A stretch of DNA of 6,049 nucleotides, from the NCBI GenBank assembly GCA_029932445.1, contig JAOZQB010000176.1:1-6049 (forward strand). Reading direction: 5' to 3'. Under the pieces are notes generated by a model that saw only the letters and a list, made by a program, of their open reading frames with translations, did not search any database and was not told where the DNA came from. Positions 1-6,049 of the stretch are shown one piece after another (position 1 is the first letter of the stretch; the number at the start of each line of letters is the position of its first letter). The translations under genes were made by a program, and so were the position numbers. The DNA comes from Bacteroidales bacterium (GTDB lineage: Bacteria > Bacteroidota > Bacteroidia > Bacteroidales > JAADGE01).

Positions 1-3000
1 TGCCAAGTGTTTAATTGTTCAACATGGCCAGAAGCCTGAATTTCAGCAATGGTTCTTATTTTATCCCATGCCGTAAGCATGCTTAAGTAAGAAGAAATCG
101 TAATTTTTTCAGACGGATTACTGCAACCGAAACGTGCAACAACAGGTAAGTCAAACGGATAACCGCCGAGAGCAATTTGGCGAAAGATTGTTTCTAAACC
201 TTGCGTCGTTTTTAATTCATTGTCTATTGAAATATGTAAATTGTAATGTTTTCCTCTTACAGTATTGATACTCATCCTGTAATGTTTCGTATTTCGATAA
301 CTTTTTATTCTGGATATCCAGATACCGTTTTCAGGAACATTTTTAAATTCAAAATTATAATCATCGTAAAGAAGATACACCGCTTGTTTTAATGTGTGAC
401 TTCCGGCCAATTTTCCGATAAGTTCTTTTTTATCGATTTCAGTAATTCCGTCATCAAAAACAAGCTTAACGATCCATTGGTTTTCTGAAATTTTTTCAGA
501 TTTTTTCCTGACATAACTTTCAAAATTGTCATAAAGTTCGAAAAAATATTTCTTTGCTTTTCTTGATAAAACGGGTTCTTTTTTTAATAAAATCCAGGAA
601 GCAAATTCAGCACGTAAGGATTTGTAATATTTCGGATGATTGATTCCGAATTTTAATAAAAGTTTAAAAATATTATCGAATTGTTTAATCGTGTTTTTTT
701 CGGCAGGCCATTTTAGATTTGTACGATATTGATACATCCGTTTCCTGAAAATATCCAATTGTCTTAATGAAAAAGATGTTTTTGCCAAAGCATTAATACT
801 GCTTTCATTTAAAAACGTTTTTCCTGAATTAATAAATGCAGGTAAAAGTTCTGCAAAATTCGGTTCGGGATCTTTCGACAGCAGAATTCTGTATGCTTCA
901 ATTCTGATAGTATCATTTTGATGACAAGCAAGTGCTTCCAATCTTCTGCGAATAACCTCCGCTTTGTTTTTTTCATATTCGGGAAAGATATTTTCTATTT
1001 GAAGTAAACTTTCTTTAGCTTTAGCGATATCGGAATGTAAAGCAATCGACACTAACTGATTTATAAGAACTAAATCGAAATCGTTCATACCGGGAAGATG
1101 TTCGATATCCGAAGGTTTATAAGTCCTTGCATCCTCTTCGGGAAGACAAATTTGATGAGCGAAATTTTTAAAGGAGATATCATAACTTTCTTTACAGGGA
1201 GAAAAATTTATTAATTCAGGATTTCCGATCCATAGTTTCGGTTGCCTGATTAATCTTCCTAAATCAATAGATTTATTATAAACAGTATAATTTAAATCCC
1301 CGATTGTATAGATATTTTCTTTCTTTGTATCGGCAATTCGTAAATGTTTTTTTTCTGTTTTGTTGTACAATCCGTTTTTTGTCTTGATAATATCCGTTTC
1401 CAAAATTCCCAAATCTCTGTAAAACCATCTCGGAATAATAATATTAAAATTTTTATAGTGAATGCTGATATGATTTGATTTGTATAATTCTTTTATCAGA
1501 TCAGAAAAATTTTGTTCAATTTTTTTTCTTTTAAAAGAACCTTTTGGTGTCAATTCTCCTTTGTCTTTTGAGAAATCTCTGTCAAGAATACTGAAATTAA
1601 TAACGCGTTCATAGGGAGCTAAATCCTTATTTGCGGTCATTATTATTTGATGAAAATACTCCGTAATATTTTCATCTTTAACCGAATTATTTATTACAGA
1701 GTCTTTTTTATTCGGGACAATTAATAAGACATTATAAGGTTTTCCGTCACCGACTAAAAAAGTGTCTTTTACGCCGGGTACGCCTGCAAATTTTTTTTCA
1801 ATGATAAGCGGAGCTACAGTTTGTCCTTTATTATTTTTATAAATATCTTTTACTCTGTCGATGATTTCATGATGACCGTTTTCGTCAATTTTAAAGATGT
1901 CACCGGTAGATAACCAATAATCTTCCTCTTCCGGATACGGAATGAGGTCTTCCGGTCCGGCATCTTCAAGATATTTTGCAATATAGTGTCCTTTTATTTC
2001 CAATTCACCGTTTTCTTTCAAACGTGTTTCGGTTCCGGGTAAGGGAATTCCGGTAGAGTTTTGTTTGTAATCATCGGAAGGTGTCATTGTAATACCGCCC
2101 GTTGCTTCCGTCATTCCGAAACCGCTGTTTAAGGTAATTCCGTGTTTATGAAAAAAACGGAAAATTTTCGGGTCCAAATAGCCGGCAGCCGAAAGTCCCC
2201 AATGTAAATTTCCTCCGGTAATATTCCGTATTTTTTTTTCTTGTTCTTTTTTATTTTCCGTTCCGTCAAACGAATTGATACAGGCTTCATAAATTTGCAT
2301 CCAACGAACCGGAACACTGATAAATCCCGTAGGATTTTCTTTCGGAAATAAAGATAATAAGGTATCTGAAGACGTATTTCCTGCAAAAATATACGTACCG
2401 CCCCAAAAAATACTGCCGGTTAATTCCAAATAGCGTCCGAAGGTGTGAAAAAGCGGGAGATAACAAATCATTTTTTCATCCTTACCGACTTGCGGAAGCG
2501 CTAAAGCCCTGGCAAACCGCTTACTTATAATGTTATACATCGAAAATGAAACCCCTTTCGGCATCCCTGTGCTGCCGGAAGTAAACATGGTCGTAGCGAC
2601 TTGGTTCAACGGTTTTCTTTTTCTTTTCGAAAGAATGTCTTCCGCTTTTGTCATTGAAATTTTTTTACTCTCTTTACTCAAATAAAAGTCAGCATCCGAA
2701 TATTTACCGGAATTGGCTTCGGTAACAATTACAATTAAATCTTTTTTATAAGATTTTTTTACGGAACTGATTATTTTTAAGCGTTCGGGAGTATCCGTAA
2801 TAACAATATTTATATTCAATAAGTTAAAGATATAAGCAATAATTTTTTTGCTGAAATGAATATTCAGCGGAGTGTTAAAAATATCATATGATAAGCATGC
2901 CAAATCACAAACGGCTCCTTCAAGATTATTTTCCGAAAAAATAGCTGCACGCGGGTTATCCGGTTTTACGGAATAGATGAAAGCTGCAATTTCTTTGATG

Positions 3001-3347
3001 TAATTTTGAACTTGTTTATACGACCATTCAAAAGGTTTTGATTTTGTATATCCTTTAAATAAGATTTTATCCGGATGTTCGAGTACGCGTTGTTCAAACA
3101 TCGTTTTTAAACCGTAGTCAGATTTCCTCAAACTCTTAAAAATCAACTTTATCCATTTGTTTTTAAGCTCTTGTGTTGAAAGTTTCGCTAAAAAATCGGG
3201 TTTTCTGCTTTCATTGATAAAGTGCAACAGTTCATTATTGTGTTTTTTTGATTTTAAAAGTTTATCATTCTCATTAAATAACTTATTAATATCATCAAAA
3301 GTCATATATTTATCGGAAATATTGTTAATATATTGAGAAGTAGCCAT
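1..3347 (-). CDS. Long-chain acyl-CoA synthetase-like (AMP-forming) enzyme with large unassigned C-terminal extension, 3' partial
   Basis: Starts at the ATG read from 3347 (MATSQYINN) and stays open for 1115 codons to the left edge, where it is cut. Residues ~85-620 form an ANL-superfamily adenylation enzyme. Visible motifs are the ATP-binding loop TSGSTGMPKG (256-265), LPLFHTFG (297-304), GFGMTEA (409-415), STGD (480-483), DRVKD (497-501) followed by KNNKGQ (504-509), and LTPKGSFKR (599-607). These resemble the long-chain acyl-CoA synthetase branch, which activates fatty acids through an acyl-AMP; the actual substrate cannot be read. The usual catalytic lysine position in the last motif seems to hold Ser604. 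Residues 1-84 are a charged, probably helical leader. Residues ~625-1115 are an extra region: a mixed segment, a helical HEAT-like stretch (~780-870) and a basic, beta-rich part (~1005-1115, around HYRMSINT). Typical family members are about 600 residues, so this is a multidomain form. No signal peptide or membrane segment is evident. No frameshift was found on full translation. Enzyme family is confident; pathway is not. Confidence 0.9.
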   Translation of the reverse strand, partial: MATSQYINNISDKYMTFDDINKLFNENDKLLKSKKHNNELLHFINESRKPDFLAKLSTQELKNKWIKLIFKSLRKSDYGLKTMFEQRVLEHPDKILFKGYTKSKPFEWSYKQVQNYIKEIAAFIYSVKPDNPRAAIFSENNLEGAVCDLACLSYDIFNTPLNIHFSKKIIAYIFNLLNINIVITDTPERLKIISSVKKSYKKDLIVIVTEANSGKYSDADFYLSKESKKISMTKAEDILSKRKRKPLNQVATTMFTSGSTGMPKGVSFSMYNIISKRFARALALPQVGKDEKMICYLPLFHTFGRYLELTGSIFWGGTYIFAGNTSSDTLLSLFPKENPTGFISVPVRWMQIYEACINSFDGTENKKEQEKKIRNITGGNLHWGLSAAGYLDPKIFRFFHKHGITLNSGFGMTEATGGITMTPSDDYKQNSTGIPLPGTETRLKENGELEIKGHYIAKYLEDAGPEDLIPYPEEEDYWLSTGDIFKIDENGHHEIIDRVKDIYKNNKGQTVAPLIIEKKFAGVPGVKDTFLVGDGKPYNVLLIVPNKKDSVINNSVKDENITEYFHQIIMTANKDLAPYERVINFSILDRDFSKDKGELTPKGSFKRKKIEQNFSDLIKELYKSNHISIHYKNFNIIIPRWFYRDLGILETDIIKTKNGLYNKTEKKHLRIADTKKENIYTIGDLNYTVYNKSIDLGRLIRQPKLWIGNPELINFSPCKESYDISFKNFAHQICLPEEDARTYKPSDIEHLPGMNDFDLVLINQLVSIALHSDIAKAKESLLQIENIFPEYEKNKAEVIRRRLEALACHQNDTIRIEAYRILLSKDPEPNFAELLPAFINSGKTFLNESSINALAKTSFSLRQLDIFRKRMYQYRTNLKWPAEKNTIKQFDNIFKLLLKFGINHPKYYKSLRAEFASWILLKKEPVLSRKAKKYFFELYDNFESYVRKKSEKISENQWIVKLVFDDGITEIDKKELIGKLAGSHTLKQAVYLLYDDYNFEFKNVPENGIWISRIKSYRNTKHYRMSINTVRGKHYNLHISIDNELKTTQGLETIFRQIALGGYPFDLPVVARFGCSNPSEKITISSYLSMLTAWDKIRTIAEIQASGHVEQLNTW

Positions 3348-3379
3348 TTAATAAATATTTATCAGTATTATTATAAAAA

Positions 3380-3387
3380 CAAAATTA
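3380..3387 (-). promoter_or_regulatory. Candidate -7 box for the acyl-CoA synthetase gene
   Basis: Read on the minus strand this is TAATTTTG, an exact match to the Bacteroidota TAnnTTTG -7 consensus, 32 bases before the ATG at 3347. No TTTG -33 element sits at the expected ~19-20 base distance upstream; that stretch reads only as a T-rich run. The match is short and the region is AT-rich, so chance is possible. There is no Shine-Dalgarno sequence before the ATG, as is normal in this phylum. Confidence 0.4.
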
Positions 3388-3427
3388 GAAGAATGTGTTA
3401 AATTCCCGGAAAAATAGTTAAAAACTT

Positions 3428-3460
3428 TTTGTTTTCAATAAATAATTGTTTTATATTTAC
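3428..3460 (+). promoter_or_regulatory. Candidate promoter of the first secreted-protein gene
   Basis: A TTTG at 3428-3431 is followed after 20 bases by TATATTTAC at 3452-3460. This fits the Bacteroidota sigma-70 pattern (TTTG, ~19-20 bases, TAnnTTTG), with one mismatch in the -7 box (A in place of the final G). It would give a 5' leader of roughly 35-40 bases before the ATG at 3504. Inferred from consensus and spacing only. Confidence 0.45.
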
Positions 3461-3503
3461 ATCTTGTTAAATTAATTTTATTTATTCACAAAAAATTTAA
3501 GTT

Positions 3504-4598
3504 ATGAAAAAAAGTTTACTTACAATTGTTTTAGCACTTTTTGTTGCTTTTACAATAAACGCTCAACCGTTTTTCTCGGAATCATTTTCTACTGAAATTC
3601 CGGCGACTTGGACAGTAACAACAAACTCAGGTGTGGGTTGGTTTTGGGATGACGGAACTTCGCATGATTACGGACAAGGCTGTGCCATTATTGATAGTGA
3701 TGCAGCAGGCGGATTGGACGACGGAACGTTAGAATCGCCTGTAATAGATTGTAGTTCTTATACAACTGTAGTATTAAAATATAACTATAATTTTCAAAAA
3801 TACAGCTCCACTGAACCGGATAGCGGTTATGTAGAAGTATTTGACGGATCAAATTGGATTTGGCTAAAAAGTTATCATGCGGATTCTCCTGATAACGGAC
3901 CACAAGCTGATTCTTTAAATGTAACTGCTTATGCAGCGGGAAATGCTGATTTTCAAGTACGTTTTGGTTATCAAGCCGATTGGTGTTGGCATTTTGAAGT
4001 AAGTGATGTTGAGTTATATGACGTTGGTGCTTTTTACAGTGTTACCTTTAATTGTAATATAAATGATTCAATTACCAGCGGTTATTTTGTAGTAGGAACG
4101 GATACATTAAGTGTGACCGGAAGCATAGTCGGTTGGACAGAACCCGGATCAGATCCTTCATTATTTATGACAGATGATGATGCTGACGGTATTTATACCT
4201 ACTCTACTTTTTTATCTGTTGCTGATGGTTATGAATATAAATATTTCAAAAATGCCGGTTGGGATAACGGTGAATGGAACGGAGGAGATAATCGTACATT
4301 TGATGTTGTTGATGCAGATGTCGTTTTAAATGATTATTTTGGTGATATTAATAATCATGTTGCCGTTAACGAAATATCTTCAGAAGGAATCAGCGTATTC
4401 CCGAATCCTTCAAACGGTGTGTTTAATATTAATGTTGATAATAATTATAATCTTGAAGTATTTGATATTACCGGAAGAGTTATTAATTCAAGAACCTTAA
4501 CCGGAAATACAAGTATTGAATTAAATACTGCAGGTATTTATTTCTTGAGATTCTCAAATGAAAACGGTTCTTATACTCAAAAAGTAATTGTAAAATAA
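3504..4598 (+). CDS. Secreted T9SS-sorted protein with cleaved-adhesin-like and starch-binding-like domains
   Basis: Complete 364-residue protein. The start is fixed by an ideal signal peptide (MKKSLLTIVLALFVAFTINA, cleavage expected next to NAQ at ~20-21) and by a leader shared with the next gene; no Shine-Dalgarno sequence is seen. Residues ~22-175 look like a cleaved-adhesin / choice-of-anchor J jelly-roll domain: it opens with FFSESFSTEIPATWTV, has the ESPVIDCS strand, and ends with FEVSDVELYDVG. Residues ~176-283 resemble a starch-binding-like (CBM20-type) beta domain with an acidic TDDDADG loop (223-229) and EYKYFKNAGWDNGEW; carbohydrate binding is an inference. Residues ~290-364 are a type IX secretion type A sorting domain: VFPNPSNGVF (from 298), DITGRV (from 321), and an ending in KVIVK. 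Such domains direct passage through the T9SS and are normally removed, leaving the protein on the surface or released. No catalytic motif is visible, so an adhesive or glycan-binding role is most likely. A strong terminator follows, so it is probably monocistronic. Confidence 0.93.
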   Translation: MKKSLLTIVLALFVAFTINAQPFFSESFSTEIPATWTVTTNSGVGWFWDDGTSHDYGQGCAIIDSDAAGGLDDGTLESPVIDCSSYTTVVLKYNYNFQKYSSTEPDSGYVEVFDGSNWIWLKSYHADSPDNGPQADSLNVTAYAAGNADFQVRFGYQADWCWHFEVSDVELYDVGAFYSVTFNCNINDSITSGYFVVGTDTLSVTGSIVGWTEPGSDPSLFMTDDDADGIYTYSTFLSVADGYEYKYFKNAGWDNGEWNGGDNRTFDVVDADVVLNDYFGDINNHVAVNEISSEGISVFPNPSNGVFNINVDNNYNLEVFDITGRVINSRTLTGNTSIELNTAGIYFLRFSNENGSYTQKVIVK

Positions 4599-4600
4599 TT

Positions 4601-4656
4601 TGTAAGTCGTCTTTTTAAGGCGATAATATGTAAGTCTTCTTTCCGAAGACGACAAT
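4601..4656 (+). repeat. Tandem imperfect repeat forming two small hairpins
   Basis: Two head-to-tail copies start with TGTAAGTC at 4601 and 4629 (period 28) and end alike in AATA. Each can fold alone. Copy one pairs TCGTCTT (4607-4613) with AAGGCGA (4617-4623), including one G-U, over a TTT loop. Copy two pairs GTCTTC (4634-4639) with GAAGAC (4645-4650) over a five-base loop. Alternatively GTCGTCTT (4606-4613) pairs perfectly with AAGACGAC (4646-4653), which would replace both small hairpins. The element lies just after the stop codon and directly before the terminator, so it would be in the 3' untranslated end of the mRNA. Function unknown. Confidence 0.6.
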
Positions 4657-4691
4657 AAAAAAAGAGGAATTTTATTCCTCTTTTTTTTTTT
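4657..4691 (+). terminator. Strong intrinsic terminator after the first secreted-protein gene
   Basis: A perfect 14-base inverted repeat (left arm 4657-4670 with core AGAGGAAT, right arm 4674-4687 with core ATTCCTCT) closes over a TTT loop and runs into a T tract reaching 4691. This is a classic rho-independent terminator about 60 bases past the stop at 4598. The A run on the left side would give a U tract in the reverse direction too, but no gene converges here. Confidence 0.88.
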
Positions 4692-4705
4692 AAAATTTTA
4701 TTATT

Positions 4706-4713
4706 TACATTTG
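4706..4713 (+). promoter_or_regulatory. Candidate -7 box for the second secreted-protein gene
   Basis: TACATTTG exactly matches the TAnnTTTG consensus, 44 bases before the ATG at 4758. The expected -33 position falls inside or next to the T tract of the preceding terminator, and no TTTG is present there. The surrounding TTTACAT is also found before the first secreted gene (3456-3462), so an alternative reading is a shared leader element. Suggestive only. Confidence 0.4.
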
Positions 4714-4757
4714 AATTGTCAAACAAAAGTTAATTATTCACTAAAATTATTTAAGTT

Positions 4758-6049
4758 ATGAAAAAATTTTTTACGATTGTTCTCATGATGTTATTTGCTT
4801 TTTCCGTAAATGCACAAGATTTAGGAAAAGCTCCTGAAATTAAGCATGTTAAACAAAATTCCGTTTTTATCCCTAAAGCGGATCAAGCGGCTTATACCGG
4901 AAATGCATCAACAGATACTTATCACAGTATTGTATTAAGTGACGGTACACTCACTCAAACAGGTACATTAGTAACGGATCCGTTTCCTATGGCAGAAGAA
5001 TTTGCTGACGGGATTGTATACAGAGTAGATGGAAACATGGGTTTTTATTCTGTAAATCCCGATGACGGAACAGCAACTTCTTTGGGTACAATAACCGGTT
5101 ATGCCGGAACTCCTACCGGATTAGCTTATGATTGGGGTTCTTCGACAATGTATCTTCTTGTTTTAGACGCCGGTAATATTCCGCATTTATGTACTTTGGA
5201 TATGGGTACATATACAGCAACGGAAATCGGTGCAGGTACCGGAATGTTGATTGCAATGGATTTTGCTGATGACGGTTATTTGTACGGACCTGCACTTGAC
5301 GATGAAAATTTATATCAAATTGATCCTGCAACCGGGGCTACGACTCTAATCGGTTCTACGGGTTTAGGTTTAAATTACGGACAAGATGTTTCTTTCGATT
5401 ATACGACAGGAATGTTGTATACAATCAATAGCGGAGATCAGTTTACATACGGAACTTATGATATATCAACGGGTGCTTTTACTCAAATTGCAGATATGGG
5501 CGGAAATCAGCATGCCACTTTTGTAGTATGTAATTATCCTATTGAAAACGGGGCTCCTGCTGCTGTTTCAAATTATGTTGTTACACCGGATGCAGGCGGT
5601 GCTTTAACAGTTGATTTAAGTTGGACAAATCCTTCTTTGGATTTTGAAGGAAATGCTTTAACCGAATTAACAAGTATGGATGTATATATTGACGGAAGCG
5701 GAACAGCTGCTTATACCAATTCTTCTCCCGTAATCGGAGGTGCTGACAGTTATATAGCTACTGTTTCAACTGCCGGAATGCATTCTTTTAAAGTAGTCGG
5801 AACAAATTCTGCAGGTGAAGGAATGCCTACATCAGTTTCTGTTTGGGTCGGAGAAGATGTTCCGGAAGCTCCCGGAAATGTCGTTCTTGCTGCCACGGAT
5901 ATGGATGCAACCGTAACCTGGGATGCATCTGCAGCAGGAATGCACGGCGGTTATTTTTCAGGTTCTGATTTAACATATACAGTTGTCAGACAACCCGGTG
6001 ATGTAACTGTTTCTACGGATCAAACCGGTTTAACTTTTAATGAAACTTT
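4758..6049 (+). CDS. Secreted protein with beta-propeller-like repeats and fibronectin type III-like domains, 3' partial
   Basis: Open from the ATG at 4758 for 430 codons to the right edge, where it is cut. The signal peptide MKKFFTIVLMMLFAFSVNA (cleavage expected next to NAQ at ~19-20) and a leader matching the previous gene fix the start. Residues ~45-255 contain a repeated strand-turn pattern of the type Y-x-V/I-D/N-P-x-x-G-x-x-T-x-x-G: YSVNPDDGTA (97), LCTLDMGTYT (144), LYQIDPATGA (185) and YGTYDISTGA (231), about 41-48 residues apart. This suggests beta-propeller blades. From ~266 comes a fibronectin type III-like domain (APAAVSNYVV, LSWTNPS, MHSFKVVGTNSAGEG). A second starts at ~369 (PEAPGNVVL, ATVTWDAS, LTYTVVRQ) and is incomplete. 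Such architectures are common in Bacteroidota extracellular proteins, and more domains plus a T9SS sorting tail would be expected in the missing part, but that is not seen. No catalytic residues are recognisable. Likely an extracellular binding or structural protein; the exact role is unknown. Confidence 0.88.
   Translation, partial: MKKFFTIVLMMLFAFSVNAQDLGKAPEIKHVKQNSVFIPKADQAAYTGNASTDTYHSIVLSDGTLTQTGTLVTDPFPMAEEFADGIVYRVDGNMGFYSVNPDDGTATSLGTITGYAGTPTGLAYDWGSSTMYLLVLDAGNIPHLCTLDMGTYTATEIGAGTGMLIAMDFADDGYLYGPALDDENLYQIDPATGATTLIGSTGLGLNYGQDVSFDYTTGMLYTINSGDQFTYGTYDISTGAFTQIADMGGNQHATFVVCNYPIENGAPAAVSNYVVTPDAGGALTVDLSWTNPSLDFEGNALTELTSMDVYIDGSGTAAYTNSSPVIGGADSYIATVSTAGMHSFKVVGTNSAGEGMPTSVSVWVGEDVPEAPGNVVLAATDMDATVTWDASAAGMHGGYFSGSDLTYTVVRQPGDVTVSTDQTGLTFNET

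Noticed and set aside
2129..2386. Minus-strand open frame of 85 codons
   Set aside because: It lies on the same strand but in a different frame inside the synthetase gene, which translates with all the expected adenylation motifs through this stretch.
1..3347. Possibility that the synthetase and its extension are two genes joined by a frameshift or a missed stop
   Set aside because: Translation by hand from 3347 to 3 shows one continuous frame with no stop and no loss of sense between the adenylation part and the extension.
3688..3903. Minus-strand open frame of 71 codons
   Set aside because: It is antisense to the well-supported jelly-roll domain of the first secreted protein and has no recognisable features or start signal.
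5113..5331. Minus-strand open frame of 72 codons
   Set aside because: It is antisense to the propeller-like repeats of the second secreted protein; its composition reflects the complementary strand.
5025..5480. Repetitive Gly/Asp/Thr-rich coding pattern as a DNA tandem repeat
   Set aside because: The repetition is at the protein level (divergent propeller-like strands about 41-48 residues apart); the DNA copies are too diverged to be a nucleotide repeat.

Overview
The window looks like chromosomal DNA of a Bacteroidota species. The DNA is AT-rich, the genes start without Shine-Dalgarno sequences, and there are promoter boxes of the Bacteroidota TAnnTTTG kind. Two exported proteins have signal peptides ending in N-A-Q, and one carries a textbook type IX secretion (T9SS) C-terminal sorting domain. 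I cannot name the genus. There are no RNA genes, mobile elements or CRISPR arrays that I can support.

Layout. (1) Bases 1-3347, minus strand: one very long uninterrupted reading frame (1115 codons, cut by the left edge). It encodes an AMP-forming acyl-CoA synthetase-like enzyme with all the usual adenylation motifs in its first ~620 residues, fused to at least ~490 further residues that I do not recognise. (2) Bases 3348-3503: a divergent intergenic region with a candidate promoter for each direction. (3) Bases 3504-4598, plus strand: a complete 364-residue secreted protein with a signal peptide, a cleaved-adhesin/MAM-like jelly-roll domain, a starch-binding-like beta domain and a T9SS type A sorting domain. 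(4) Bases 4599-4757: a duplicated hairpin element, a strong intrinsic terminator, then the leader of the next gene. (5) Bases 4758-6049, plus strand: a second secreted protein, cut by the right edge, with a signal peptide, a repetitive beta-propeller-like region and at least two fibronectin type III-like domains.

The two plus-strand genes share leader sequence and signal-peptide design but have unrelated mature domains. They look like separately transcribed members of a T9SS surface/secreted protein repertoire, with a terminator between them. The acyl-CoA synthetase is divergently transcribed, and nothing in the sequence ties it functionally to them. The points most worth a second look are the large unassigned extension on the synthetase, the apparent absence of lysine at the usual catalytic position of its C-terminal adenylation motif, and the duplicated, mutually exclusive hairpins downstream of the first secreted gene.
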